DNA from: Chamaelirium japonicum
Lineage: Eukaryota > Streptophyta > Magnoliopsida > Liliales > Melanthiaceae
Direction: 5' to 3'
Assembly (NCBI GenBank): GCA_947650365.1
Contig: CANTAL010000022.1
Coordinates: 1,942,831-2,006,830 of the forward strand
Length of the DNA stretch: 64,000 nt
Shown: positions 24,438-38,097 of the stretch, piece after piece
Layout of the letters: every line of letters starts with the position of its first letter
Numbering within the stretch: position 1 is the stretch's first letter
Notes under the pieces: model-generated
Told to the model about the DNA's origin: nothing
Seen by the model: the letters and a program-made list of their open reading frames with translations, nothing else
The model's database searches: none
Program-made: the position numbers and the translations under genes

Positions 24438-24900
24438 GAATCCATTCTATTTCATTCGTACGATCCATTCTAATTCATTCGCACGATCCATTCTAATTCA
24501 TTCATACGATCCATTCTAATTCATTCGTACGATCCATTCTAATTCATTCGTACGATCCATTCTAATTCATTCGTACGATCCATTCTAATTTATTCGCACA
24601 ATCTATTCTAATTCATTTGAACGATCCATTCTAATTCATTCGTACGATCCATTCTAATTCATTCGTACGATCTATTCTATTTCATTCGTACAATCCATTC
24701 TTACTCAATCTTATGATCCATTCTAATCCGTTCGCACAATCTACTCTAATTCATTCGTACGATCCATTCTATTTCATTTGCACGAAGGTATCCATTCTAA
24801 TTCATACAATCCATTCTAATTCATTCATACGATCCAATCTAATTCATTCATACGATCCATTCTAATTCATTCGCACGAATGTATCCATTCTAATTCATTA
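24438..24900 (-). repeat. Satellite block, R orientation
   Basis: About 20 monomers. The stretch 24660-24890 (reverse GATTGAGTAAG unit, GCACGAAGGTATCC, ATTCATACAATCC, GATCCAATC) is repeated at 61407-61637 with an offset of 36,747 bp. Confidence 0.94.
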
Positions 24901-25983
24901 CGAATGAGTAAGAATGGATTGTACGAATGAATTAGAATGGATACATTCGTGCGAATGAATTAGAATGGATCATATGAATGAATTAGAATGGATCGTACGA
25001 ATGAATTAGAATGGATCGTACGAATGAATTAGAATGGATCATACGAATGAATTAGAATGGATCGTACGAATGAGTAAGAATGGATCGTACGAATGAAATA
25101 GAATGGATCGTATGAATGAATTAGAATAGATACGTGCAAATGAATTAGAATTGATCGTATGAATGAATTAGAATAGATTGTGCGAATAAATTAGAATGGA
25201 TCGTACGAATGAATTGGAATGGATACATTCGTGCGATTGAATTAGAATGGATCGTACGAATGAAATAGAATGGATCGTGCGAATGAATTGGAATGGATCG
25301 TACGAATGAATTAGAATGGATCGTACGAATGACTTAGAATGGATCGTTCGAATGAATTAGAATAGATTGTGCGAATGAATTAGAATGGATCGTACGAATG
25401 AATTAGAACGGATACATTCGTGCGAATGAATTAGAATGGATCGTATGAGTGTGAATGAATTAGAATGGATTGTGCGAATGAATTAGAATGGATCGTACAA
25501 ATGAATTAGAATGGATCGTACGAATGAATTAGAATGGATACATTCATGCAAAAGAATTAGAATGGATTGTATGAAGGAATTAGAATGGATCGTGCGAATG
25601 AATTAGAATGGATCGTGCGAATGAATTAGAATGGATACATTCATGCGAATGAATTAGAATGGATCATACGAATGAATTAGAATGGATTCATTCGTGCGAA
25701 TGAATTAGAATGGATCGTACGAAAGAATTAGAATGGATCGTACGAATGAATTAGAATGGATCGTATGAATGAATTAGAATGGATCGTGCGAATGAATTAG
25801 AATGGATCGTACGAATGAAATAGAATGGATACATTCGTGCGAATGAATTAGAATGGATCATATGAATGAATTAGAATGGATCGTTTGAGTGAATGCGAAT
25901 GGATCGTGCGAATGAATTAGAATGGATTGTACGAATAAATTAGAATGGATCGTACGAATGAATTAGAATGGATACATTCGTGC
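24901..25983 (+). repeat. Satellite block, F orientation
   Basis: About 46 monomers. It contains the TACGTGC / GACTTAG / TATGAGTGTG order (25070-25460) shared with three other places, then TTTGAGTGAATGCG near 25878 and J1 in minus form. Confidence 0.95.
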
Positions 25984-26358
25984 GAATCCATTCTATTTCA
26001 TTCGTACGATCCATTCTAATTCATTCGCACGATCCATTCTAATTCATTCATACGATCCATTCTAATTCACTCGTACGATCCATTCTAATTCATTCGTACG
26101 ATCCATTCTAATTCATTCGCACAATCTATTCTAATTCATTCGTACGATCCATTCTAATTCATTCGCACGATCCATTCTAATTCATTCATACGATCCATTC
26201 TATTTCATTCGTACGATCCATTCTTACTCATTCGTACGATCCATTCTAATTCATTTGCACGAAGGTATCCATTCTAATTCATTCGTACTATCCATTCTAA
26301 TTCCTTCGTACGATCCATTCTAATTCCTTCGTACGATCCATTCTAATTCATTCATACG
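25984..26358 (-). repeat. Satellite block, R orientation
   Basis: About 16 monomers, the second copy of 20186-20558, ending in the same ATTCATACGATTGAGTAAG flip. Confidence 0.95.
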
Positions 26359-26712
26359 ATTGAGTAAGAATGGATTGTATGAATGAAATAGAATAGATCG
26401 TACGAATGAATTAGAATGGATCATGCTAATGAATTAGAATTGATCGTATGAATGAATTAGAATAGATTGTGCGAATGAATTAGAATGGATCGTACGAATA
26501 AATTGGAATGGATACATTCGTGCGAATGAATTAGAATGGATCGAATGAATGAATTAGAGTGGATACATTCGTACAAATGAATTAGAATGGATCGTACGAA
26601 TGAATTAGAATGGATACATTCGTGCGAATGAATTAGAATGGATCATATGAATGAATTAGAATGGATCGTTTGAGTGAATGCGAATGGATCGTGCGAATGA
26701 AATAGAATGGAT
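26359..26712 (+). repeat. Satellite block, F orientation
   Basis: About 15 monomers, copying 20559-20835. TTTGAGTGAATGCG near 26668 is followed almost at once by J1 in plus form with GATTCACAC, so both halves of that module are compressed here. Confidence 0.94.
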
Positions 26713-26778
26713 TCACACGAATGTATCCATTCTAATTCATTCGTACGATCCATTCTAATTCATTCGTACAATCCATTC
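26713..26778 (-). repeat. Short R island
   Basis: Under three R monomers between a plus-form J1 and the flip ATCCATTCGTGCGAATG. Confidence 0.92.
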
Positions 26779-27430
26779 GTGCGAATGAATTAGAATGGAT
26801 AGTACGAATGAATTAGAATGGATCGTACGAATGAATTAGAATGGATCATACGAATGTATTAGAATAGATTGTGCGAATGAATTAGAATGGATCGTACGAA
26901 TGAATTAGAATGGATCATACGAATGAATTAGAATGGATCGTATGAATGAATTAGAATGGATCGTACGAATGAATTAGAATGGATCGTACTTATGAATTAG
27001 AATAGATTATGCGAATGAATTAGAATGGATCGTACGAATGAATTAGAAAGGATACATTCGTACAAATGAATTAGAATGGATCGTACGAATGAATTAGAGT
27101 GGATACATTCGTACAAATGAATTAGAATGGATCGTACGAATGAATTAGAATGGATACATTCGTGCGAATGAATTAGAATGGATCATATGAATGAATTAGA
27201 ATGGATCGTGCGAATGAATTAGAATGGATCGTACGAATGAGTAAGAATGGATCGTACGAATGAAATAGAATGGATCGTACAAATGAATTAGAATGAATTA
27301 AAATGGATCGTACGAATGAATTAGAATGGATCGTATGAATGAATTAGAATGGATCGTGCCAATGAATTAGAATGGATCGTGCGAATGAATTAGAATGGAT
27401 CATGCGAATGAATTAGAATGGATCTGGATC
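26779..27430 (+). repeat. Satellite block, F orientation
   Basis: About 28 monomers with the GAGTGGATACATTCGTAC pattern near 27100. It ends in J2 reversed (GATCTGGATCGTGTATCC at 27421). Confidence 0.94.
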
Positions 27431-27919
27431 GTGTATCCATTCTAATTCATTCGTACGACCCACTCTAATTCATTCGTACGATCCATTCTAATTCATTCAT
27501 ACGATCCATTCTATTTCATTCGTATGATACATTCTTACTCATTCGTACGATCTATTCTAATTCATTCGCACGATCCATTCTAATTCATTCATATGATCCA
27601 TTCTAATTCATTCGCACGAATGTATCCATTCTAATTCATTCGTACGATCCATTCTAATTCATTTGTACGAATGTATCCACTCTAATTCATTCGTACGATC
27701 CATTCTAATTCATTTGTACGAAAGTATCCTTTCTAATTCATTCGTACGATCCATTCTAATTCATTCGCACAATCTATTCTAATTCATTAGTACGATCCAT
27801 TCTAATTCATTCGTACGATCCATTCTAATTCATTCATACGATCCATTCTAATTCATTCGTACGATCCATTCTAATTCATTCATACGATCCATTCTAATTC
27901 ATTCACACAATCTATTCTA
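27431..27919 (-). repeat. Satellite block, R orientation
   Basis: About 21 monomers. TATCCACTCT near 27671 links it to the 264-bp duplication modules. It ends TCTATTCTATGAATG. Confidence 0.94.
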
Positions 27920-28671
27920 TGAATGAATTAGAATGGATCGTACGAATGAATTAGAATGGATCGTATGAATGAATTAGAATGGATCTTACTAATGAATTAG
28001 AATAGATTGTGCGAATGAATTAGAATGGATCGTACAAATGAATTAGAAAGGATACATTCGTACAAATGAATTAGAATGGATCGTACGAATGAATTAGAGT
28101 GGGTACATTCGCACAAATGAATTAGAATGGATCGTACGAATGAATTAGAATGGATACATTCGTGCAAATGAATTAGAATGGATCATATGAATGAATTAGA
28201 ACGGATCGTGCGAATGAATTAGAATGGATCGTGCGAATGAATTAGAATGGATCGTACGAATGAATTAGAATGGATCGTATGAATGAATTAGATTGGTTCG
28301 TATTAATGAATTAGAATGGATCGTATGAATGAATTAGAATAGATCGTGCGAATGAATTAGAATGGATACCTTCGTGCAAATGAATTAGAATGGATCGTAC
28401 GATTGAGTAAGAATGGATCGTACGAATGAAATAGAATGGATCGTATGAATGAATTAGAATGGATCGTGCGAATGAATTAGAATGGATCGTACGAATGAAT
28501 TAGAATAGATTGTGCGAATGAATTAGAATGGATCGTGCGAATGAATTAGAATGGATCGTACGAATGAATTAGAATGGATCGTACGAATGAATTAGAATGG
28601 ATCGTATGAATGAATTAGAATGGATCGTGCGAATGAATTAGAATGGATCGTACGAATGAAATAGAATGGAT
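27920..28671 (+). repeat. Satellite block, F orientation
   Basis: About 32 monomers. GAGTGGGTACATTCGCAC near 28095, then a full ordered module starting with ATACCTTCGTGC (about 28368) and running to J1 in plus form. Confidence 0.95.
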
Positions 28672-29240
28672 TCGCACGAATGTATCCATTCTAATTCATT
28701 CGTACGATCCATTCTAATTCATTCGTACAATCCATTCTAATTCATTCGCACGATCCATTCGCATTCACTCAAACGATCCATTCTAATTCATTCGTACAAT
28801 CCATTCTAATTCTTTTGCACGAATGTATCCATTCTAATTCATTCGTACAATCCATTCTAATTCATTCGTTTGATCTATTCTAATTCATTCGTATGATCCA
28901 TTCTAATTCCTTCGTACGATCCATTTTAATTCATTCGCACGATCCATTCTAATTCATTTATACGATCCATTCTAATTCATTCGTACGATCCATTCTAATT
29001 TCTTCGTATGATCTATTCTAATTCCTTCGTACGATCCATTCTAATTCATTCATACGATCTATTCTAATTCTTTCGCACGAATGTATCCATTCTAATTCAT
29101 TCGTACGATCCATTCTACTTCCTTCGTACGATCCATATTCTAATTCATTCGTACGATCCATTCTAATTTCTTTGTACAATCCATTCTAATTCATTCACAC
29201 GAATGTATCCATTCTAATTCATTCGTACGATCCATTCTAC
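28672..29240 (-). repeat. Satellite block, R orientation
   Basis: About 25 monomers. ATTCGCATTCACTCAAACG lies near 28760. The stretch 28905-29240 is repeated at 46791-47125 (offset 17,886 bp at the TTCTTTCGCACG landmark). It ends CCATTCTACGAATTAG. Confidence 0.95.
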
Positions 29241-30630
29241 GAATTAGAATGGATTGTATGAATGAATTAGAATGGATCGTGCGAATAAAGTAGAATGGAT
29301 CGTATGAATGAATTAGAATAGATTGTGCGAATGAATTAGAATGGATCGTACGAATGAATTAGAATGGATACATTCGTGCGAATGAATTAGAATGGATCAT
29401 ATGAATGAATTTGAATGGATCATATGAATGAATTAGAATGGATCGTACGAATGAATTAGAATGGATACATTCATGCGAATGAATTAGAATGGATCATACG
29501 AATGAATTAGAATGGATTCATTCGTGCGAATGAATTAGAATGGATCGTACGAATGAGTAAGAATGGATCGTACGAATGAATTAGAATGGATTGAATTAGA
29601 ATGAATCGTACGAATGAATTAGAATGGATCGTACGAATGAATTAGAATGGATCGTACGAATAAAATAGAATGGATCGTATGAATGAATTAGAATGGATCG
29701 TGTGAATGAATAAGAATGGATCGTACGAATGAATTAGAATCAATTGTGCGAATGAATTAGAATGGATCGTGCGAATGAATTAGAATGGATCGTACGAATG
29801 AATTAGAATAGATTGTGCGAATGAATTAGAATGGATCGTACGAATGAATTAGAATGGATCGCACGAATGAATTAGAATGGATCGTATGAATGAATTAGAA
29901 TGGATCGTGCGAATGAATTAGAATGGATCGTGCGAAGGAATTAGAATAGATCATACGAAGAAATTAGACTGGATCGTACGAATGAATTAGAATGGATCGT
30001 ATGAATGAATTAGAATGGATCGTACGAATGAATTAAAATGGATCGTACGAAGGAATTAGAATGGATCATGCGAATGAATTAGAATAGATCATACGAATGA
30101 ATTAGAATGGATCGTACGAATGAATTAGAATAGATACATTCGTGCAAAAGAATTAGAATGGATTGTATGAATGAATTAGAATGGATCCTTTGAGTGAATG
30201 CGAATGGATCGTGCGAATGAATTAGAATGGAATGAATTAGAATGGATTGAATGAGAATGAATCGTACGAATGAATTAGAATGGATCGTACGAATGAATTA
30301 GAATGGATCGTACGAATGAATTAGAATGAATCGTACGAATGAAATAGAATGGATCGTACGAAGGAATTAGAATAGATCATACGAAGAAATTAGAATGGAT
30401 CGTACGAATGAATTAGAATGGATTGAATTAGAATGAATCGTACGAATGAATTAGAATGAATCATACCGTACGAATGAATTAGAATGGATCATACGAAGGA
30501 ATTAGAATTGATCGGTCAAATGAATTAGAATGGATCGTACGAAGGAATTAGAATGGATCGTATGAATGAATTAGAATAGATTGTGCGAATGAATTAGAAT
30601 GGATCGTACGAATGAAATAGAATGGATTCG
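29241..30630 (+). repeat. Satellite block, F orientation
   Basis: About 60 monomers. GATTCATTCGTGCG near 29514, CCTTTGAGTGAATGCG near 30186, CATACCGTACG near 30460, and the odd unit GATCGGTCAAATG near 30511. J1 in plus form closes it. Confidence 0.95.
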
Positions 30631-33315
30631 CACGAATGTATCCATTCTAATTCATTCATACGATCCATTCTTATTCATTAGCACAATCTATTCTAATTCA
30701 TTCGTACGATCCATTCTAATTCATTCGCACGATCCATTCTAATTGATTCGCACAAATGTATCCATTCTAATTCATTTGTACGAATGTATCCACTCTAATT
30801 CATTCGTACGATCCATTCTAATTCATTAGCACGATCCATTCTAATTCATTCGTACGATCCATTATAATTCATTTATACGATCCAATTTAATTCATTCATA
30901 CGATCCATTCTAATTCATTCGTACGATCCATTCTAATTCATTCGTATGATCCATTCTAATTCGTGCGATTGTATCCATTCTAGTTCATTCGTACGATCCA
31001 TTCTAATTCATTCGTACGAATGTATCTATTTTAATTCATTTGTACGAATGTATCCACTCTAATTCATTCGTACAATCCATTCTAATTTATTAGCACGATC
31101 CATTCTAATTCATTCGTACGATCTATTCTAATTCATTTATACGATCCAATCTAATTCATTCATACGATCCATTCTAATTCATTCGTACGATCCATTCTAA
31201 TTCATTCATACGATCCATTCTAATTCGTGCGAATGTATCCATTCTAATTCATTCGTACGATCCATTCTAATTCATTCGTACAATCCATTCTAATTCATTC
31301 GCACGATCCATTCGCATTGACTCAAACGATCCATTCTAATTCATTCATATGATCCATTCTAATTCAATCGCACGAATGTATCCATTCTATTTCATTCGTA
31401 CGATCCATTCTAATTCATTCGCACGATCCATTCTAATTCATTCGTACGAACTATTCTAATTCATTCGTACGATCCATTCTAATTCATTCGCACAATCTAT
31501 TCTAATTCATTCGTACGATCCATTCTATCTCATTCGTACGATCCATTCTAATTCATTCGCACGATCCATTCTAATTCATTCGCACGATCCATTCTAATTC
31601 ATTCATACGATCCATTCTATTTCATTCGTACGATCCATTCTTACTCATTCGTACGATCCATTCTAATTCATTTGCACGAAGGTATCCATTCTAATTCATT
31701 CGTACTATCCATTCTAATTCCTTCGTACGATCCATTCTAATTCATTCGCACGATCCATTGTAATTCATTCGTACGATCCATTCTAATTCATTCATACGAT
31801 CCACTCTAATTTATTCGCACGATCCATTCTAATTCATTCATACGATCCATTCTAATTCATTCATATGATCCATTCTAATTCCTTCGTACGATCCATTCTA
31901 TTTCATTCGTACGATCCATTCTAATTCATTCATACGATCCATTCGTATCCATTCTAATTCATTCGTACGATCCATTCTAATTCATTCGCACGATCCATTC
32001 TAATTCATTCGCACGATCCATTCTAATTCATTTGTACAAATGTAGCCACTCTAATTCATTCATACGATCCATTCTAATTCATTCGCACGAATGTATCCAT
32101 TCCAATTCATTCGTACGATCCATTCTATTTCATTCGTACGATCCATTCTAATTCATTCGTACGATTCATTCTAATTCAATCCATTCTAATTCCTTCGTAC
32201 GATCCATTCTAATTCATTCGCACGATCTATTCTAATTCATTCATACGATCCATTCTAATTCATTCGTACGATCCATTCTAATTCATTCGTACGATCCATT
32301 CTAATTCATTCGCACAATCTATTCTAATTCATTCGTACGATCCATTCTAATTCATTCGCACGATCCATTCTAATTCATTCATACGATCCATTCTATTTCA
32401 TTCGCACGATCCATTCTAATTCATTCGCACGATCCATTCTAATTCCTTCATATGATCCATTCTAATTCATTCGTACGATTCATTCTAATTCAATCCATTC
32501 TAATTCATTCGTATGATCCATTCTTACTCATTCGTACGATCCATTCTAATTCATTCGCATGAATGAATCCATTCTAATTCATTCGTACGATCCATTCTAA
32601 TTCCTTCGTATGATCCATTCTAATTCATTCGTACGGTATGATTCATTCTAATTCATTCGTACGATTCATTCTAATTCAATCCATTCTAATTCATTCGTAC
32701 GATCCATTCTAATTTATTCGTACGATCCATTCTAATTCATTCTTACGATCCATTCTAATTCATTCGTACGATTCATTCTAATTCATTCATACGATCCATT
32801 CTAATTCATTCGTACGATCCATTCTAATTCCTTCGTACAATCCATTTTAATTCATTCGCACGATCCATTCGCATTCATTCATACGATCCATTCTAATTCC
32901 TTCGTACGATCCATTCTAATTCATTCGTACGATCCATTCTAATTCATTCGCACGATCCATTCTAATTCATGCATACGATCCATTCTAATTCATTCGTACG
33001 ATCCATTCTAATTCATTACTATGATCCATTCTAATTCATTCATACGATCCATTCTAATTCATTCGTACGATCCATTCTAATTCATTCGCACGATCCATTC
33101 TAATTCATTCATACGATCCATTCTAATTCATTCGTATGTATCCATTCTAATTCATTCATACGATCCATTCTAATTCTACGATCCATTCTTACTCATTCGT
33201 ATTATCCATTTTAATTCAGTCACACGAATGTATCAACTCTAATTCATTCGTACGATCGATTCTAATTCATTCGCACGAATGTATCCATTCTAGTTCATTC
33301 GTACGATCCATTCTA
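30631..33315 (-). repeat. Longest R block (2.7 kb)
   Basis: About 117 monomers without a flip. TATCCACTCT at 30787 and 31051 repeats the 264-bp duplication of 2031/2295 at exactly 28,756 bp. ACGGTATGATTCATTC lies near 32634. The TTCTACGATCC / TTCGTATTATCC module at 33174 is shared with 38360, 46655 and 49965. It ends CCATTCTACGAATTATAATGG. Confidence 0.95.
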
Positions 33316-33887
33316 CGAATTATAATGGATCGTATGAATGAATTAGAATGGATCGTGCGAATAAATTAGAATGGATCGTATGAATGAATTAGAATAGATT
33401 GTGCGAATAAATTAGAATGGATCGTACGAATAAATTAGAATGGATACATTCATGCGAATGAATTAGAATGGATCATACGAATGAATTAGAATGGATCATA
33501 TGAATCAATTAGAATGGATCGTACGAATGAATTAGAATGGATACATTCATGCGAATGAATTAGAATGGATCATATGAATGAATTAGAATGGATACATTAA
33601 TACAAATGAATTAGAATGGATCATACGAATGACTTAGAGTGGATACATTCGTACAAATGAATTAGAATGGATCGTACGAATGAATTAGAATGGATACATT
33701 CGTGCGAATGAATTAGAATGGATCATATGAATGAATTAGAATGGATCGTGCGAATGACTTAGAATGGATCGTACGAATGAGTAAGAATGGATCGTACGAA
33801 TGAAATAGAATGGATCGTATGAATGAATTAGAATGGATCGTACGAATGAATTAGAATGGGTCGTACGAATGAATTAGAATGGATACA
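33316..33887 (+). repeat. Satellite block, F orientation
   Basis: About 25 monomers, paired with 47126-47697 at a constant offset of 13,810 bp. It ends at J2. Confidence 0.95.
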
Positions 33888-33930
33888 CGATCCAGATCCA
33901 TTCTAATTCATTCGCACGATCCATTCTAAT
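33888..33930 (-). repeat. Short R island
   Basis: About two R monomers after J2, ending CATTCTAATTAGAATGG. Same as 47698-47740. Confidence 0.92.
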
Positions 33931-34902
33931 TAGAATGGATCGTACGAATGAATTAGAATGGATCGTACGAATGAATTAGAATGGATCGTGCGAATGAATT
34001 AGAATGGATCGTGCGAATGAATTAGAATGGATCGTACGAATGAGTAAGAATGGATCGTACGAATGAAATAGAATGGATCGTACGAATGAATTAGAATGGA
34101 TCGTGCGAATGAATTAGAATTGATCGTACGAATGAATTATAATAGATTGTGCGAATGAATTAAAATGATTCGTATAAATGAATTAGAATGGATCGTATGA
34201 GTGAATTAGAATGGATACGAAGGAATTAGAATGGATCGTACGAATGAATTTGAATGGATCGTATGAATGAAATAGAATGGATCGTACGAATGAATTAGAA
34301 TGGATCGTGCGAATGAATTAGAATGGATCGTACGAATGAATTTGAATGGATCGTATGAAGGAATTAGAATGGATAGTACGAATGAATTAGAATGGATACC
34401 TTCGTGCAAATGAAATAGAATGGATCGTACGAATGAATTAAAATGGATCGTATGAATGAATTAGATTGGATCGTATTAATGAATTAGAATGGATCGTACG
34501 AATGAATTAGAATAGATCGTACGAATGAATTAGAATGGATACGAATGGATCGTACGAATGAGTAAGAATGGATCGTACGAATGAAATAGAATGGATTGTA
34601 CGAATGAATTAGAATGGATACATTCGTGCGAATGAATTAGGATGGATCTTATGAATGAATTAGAATGGATCGTACGAATGAATTAGAATGGATACATTCG
34701 TGCGAATGAATTAGAATGGATCGTATGAATGAATTAGAATCGATCATACGAATGAATTAAAATGGATCATGCGAATGAATTAGAATGGATCGTGTGAATG
34801 AATTAGAATGGATCGTATGAATGAATTAGAATAGATCGGGCGAATGAATTAGAATGGATCGTACGAAGGAATTAGAATGGATCGTACGAAGGAATTAGAA
34901 TC
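33931..34902 (+). repeat. Satellite block, F orientation
   Basis: About 42 monomers. GATTCGTATAAATG near 34168, an ATACCTTCGTGC unit near 34397, and the GATTGG / GTATTAATG / GGATACGAATGG module near 34465-34555. A 281-bp stretch inside (about 34210-34500) is absent from the copy near 48010. The chance frame 34206-34409 on the minus strand lies here. Confidence 0.95.
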
Positions 34903-34920
34903 TATTCTAATTCATTCGTA
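34892..34920 (-). repeat. Hairpin-like flip and 20-bp R island
   Basis: A 10-bp perfect inverted repeat, GAATTAGAAT and ATTCTAATTC, with CT spacer (34892-34913), followed by a return to F after TTCATTCGTATG. Duplicated at 48421-48450. Confidence 0.9.
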
Positions 34921-35910
34921 TGAATTAGAATGGATCGTACGAATGAATTAGAATGGATCGTGCGAATAAATTAGAATAGATTGTACGAATGAATTAGAAT
35001 GGATCGTACAAATGAATTAGAATGAATCGTATGAATGAATTAGAATGGATCGTACGAATGAATTAGAATGGATCGTACGATTGAGTAAGAATGGATTGTA
35101 CGAATGAAATGGAATAGATCGTACGAATGAATTAGAATGGATACATTCGTGCGAATGAATTAGGATGGATCATATGAATGAATTAGAATAGATTGTGCGA
35201 ATGAATTAGAATGGATCGTACGAATGAATTAGAATGGATACATTCATGCGAATGAATTAGAATGGATCGTATGAATGAATTAGAATGGATCGTATGAGTG
35301 AATTAGAATGGATACGAAGGAATTAGAATGGATCGTACGAAGGAATTAGAATGGAGAATGGATCATGCGAATGAATTAGAATGGATCATACGAATGAATT
35401 AGAAAGGATACATTCGTGCGAATGAATTAGAATGGATCGTATGATTGTGAATGAATTAGAATGGATCGTGCGAATGAATTAGAATGGATCATATTAATGA
35501 ATTAGAATGGATTGTGCGAATGAATTAGAATGGATCGTACGAATGAGTAAGAATGGATCGTGCGAATGAATTAGAATGGATCATATGAATGAATTAGAAT
35601 GGATCGTATGAATGAATTAGAATGAATCGTGCGAATAAATTAGAATGGATCGTACAAATGAATTAGAATGGATCGTACGAATGAATTAGAATGGATTGTG
35701 CGAATGAATTAGAATGGATCGTACGAATGAATTAGAATGAATTAGAATGGATACATTCATGCTTATGAATTAGAATGGATCATACGAATAAATTAGAATG
35801 GATTCATTCGTGCGAATGAATTAGAATGGATCGTGCGAATGAATTAGAATGGATTGTACGAATGAATTAGAATGGATCGTACGAATGAATTAGACTGGAT
35901 ACGTTCATGC
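34921..35910 (+). repeat. Satellite block, F orientation
   Basis: About 43 monomers. TATGATTGTGAATG near 35440 is a variant of the TATGAGTGTG unit. The stretch 35530-35650 repeats the order at 17758-17880. It ends at J1 in minus form with ACGTTCATGC. Confidence 0.95.
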
Positions 35911-37787
35911 GAATCCATTCTATTTCATTCGTACGATCCATTCTAATTCATTCGCACGATCCATTCTAATTCATTCATACGATCCATTCTAATTCATTCG
36001 TACGATCCATTCTAATTCTTTCGTACGATCCATTCTAATTCATTCGCACAATCTATTCTAATTCATTCGTACGATCCATTCTAATTCATTCGCACGATCC
36101 ATTCTAATTCATTCATACGATCCATTCTATTTCATTCGTACGATCCATTCTTACTCATTCGTACGATTCATTCTAATTCATTTGCACGAAGGTATCCATT
36201 CTAATTCATTCGTACTATCCAATCTAATTCCTTCGTACGATCCATTCTAATTCCTTCGTAGGATCCATTCTAATTCATTCGTACGATCCATTCTAATTCA
36301 TTCGTACGATCCATTCTAATTCCTTCGTATGATCCATTCTAATTCATTCGTACGGTATGATTCATTCTAATTCATTCGTACGATTCATTCTAATTCAATC
36401 CATTCTAATTCATTCATACGATCCATTCTATTTCATTCGTACAATCTATTCTAATTCATTCGCATGATCCATTCGCATTCACTCAAACGATCCATTCTAA
36501 TTCATTCGTACGATCCATTCTATTTCATTTGCATGAAAGTATCCATTCTAATTCATTCGTACTATCCATTCTAATTCCTTCGTACGATCCATTCTAATTC
36601 ATTCGTACGATCCATTCTAATTCATTCGCACGATCCATTCTAATTCAATCGTACGATCCATTCTATTTCATTCATACGATCCATTCTAATTCATTCATAC
36701 GATCCATTCTAATTCATTCGCACGATCCATTCTAATTCATTCGCATAATCCATTCTAATTCATTCGTACGATCGATTCAAATTCATTCATATGATCCATT
36801 CTAATTCATTCGCACGAATGTATCCATTCTAATTCATTCGTACGATCCATTCAAATTCATTCATACGATCCATCCTAATTCATTCGCACGAATGTATCCA
36901 TTCTAATTCATTCGTACAATCCATTCTATTTCATTCGTACGATCCATTCTTACTCATTCGTACGATCCATTCGTATCCATTCTAGTTCATTCGTACGATC
37001 TATTCTAATTCATTCGTACGATCCATTCTAATTCATTAATACGATCCAATCTAATTCATTCATACGATCCATTCTAATTCATTCGTACGATCCATTCTAA
37101 TTCATTCGCACGATCCATTCTAATTCATTCGCACGATCCATTCTAATTCATTCATACGATCCATTCTAATACATTCGTACGATTCATTCTAATTCAAACC
37201 ATTCTAATTCATTCGTACGATCCATTCTAATTCATTCGTACGATCCATTCTAATTCATTCACACGATCCATTCGCATTTACTCAAACGATCCATTCTAAT
37301 TCAGTCATACGATCCATTCTAATACATTCGTACGATTCATTCTAATTCAATCCATTCTAATTCATTCGTACGATCCATTCTAATTCATTCGTACGATCCA
37401 TTCTAATTCATTCATACGATCCATTCTAATTCATTCGTACGATCCATTCTAATTCATTCGTACGATCCATTCTAATTCATTCACACGATCCATTCGCATT
37501 TACTCAAACGATCCATTCTAATTCAGTCATATGATCCATTCTAATTCATTCGCATGAATGTATCCATTCTAATTCATTCGTACGATCCATTCTAATTCAT
37601 TTGTATGAATGTATCCACTCTAATTCATTCATACGATCCATTCTAATTCATTCGCACGAATATATCCATTCTAATTCATTCGTACGATCCATTCTAATTC
37701 ATTCGCACAATCCATTCTTACACATTCGTACGATCCATTCTAATTCATTCGCACGATCCATTCTAATTCATTAATACGATCCATTCT
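35911..37787 (-). repeat. Long satellite block, R orientation
   Basis: About 82 monomers. ACGGTATGATTCATTC near 36353, TTCGCATTCACTCAAACG near 36472, the ATTCGTATCCATTC module near 36968, and a local tandem duplication at 37160-37530. It ends CCATTCTCGAATAG. Confidence 0.95.
37160..37530 (-). repeat. Local tandem duplication
   Basis: AATACATTCGTACGATTC at about 37169 and 37322 (offset 153) and TTCGCATTTACTCAAACG at 37271 and 37493 (offset 222) mark two copies. The second copy is 69 bp longer, exactly three monomers. The TTTACTC spelling occurs only in this pair. Confidence 0.88.
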
Positions 37788-38097
37788 CGAATAGATCGTG
37801 CGAATGAATTAGAATTGATCGTACGAATGAATTGGAATGGATACATTCGTGCGAATGAATTAGAATGGATCGTATGAATGAATTAGAGTGGATACATTCG
37901 TACAAATGAATTAGAATGGATCGTATGAATGAATTAGAATGGATACATTCGTGCGAATGAATTAGAATGGATCATATGAATGAATTAGAATGGATCGTTT
38001 GAGTGAATGCGAATGGATCGTGCGAATGAATTAGAATGGATTGTACGAATGAATTAGAATGGATCGTACGAATGAATTAGAATGGATACATTCGTGT
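37788..38097 (+). repeat. Satellite block, F orientation
   Basis: About 13 monomers. The GAGTGGATACATTCGTAC and TTTGAGTGAATGCG patterns (about 38000) lead into J1 in minus form with GTGTGAATCC. Confidence 0.94.

Noticed and set aside
34206..34409. 67-codon minus-strand open frame
   Set aside because: Satellite read-through. The stretch is wholly missing from the duplicate at 47741-48431.
34892..34920. Transposon terminal inverted repeat or insertion site
   Set aside because: The inverted repeat consists of monomer sequence only, with no internal unique element or target duplication; the same structure at 48421-48450 is explained by segment duplication.
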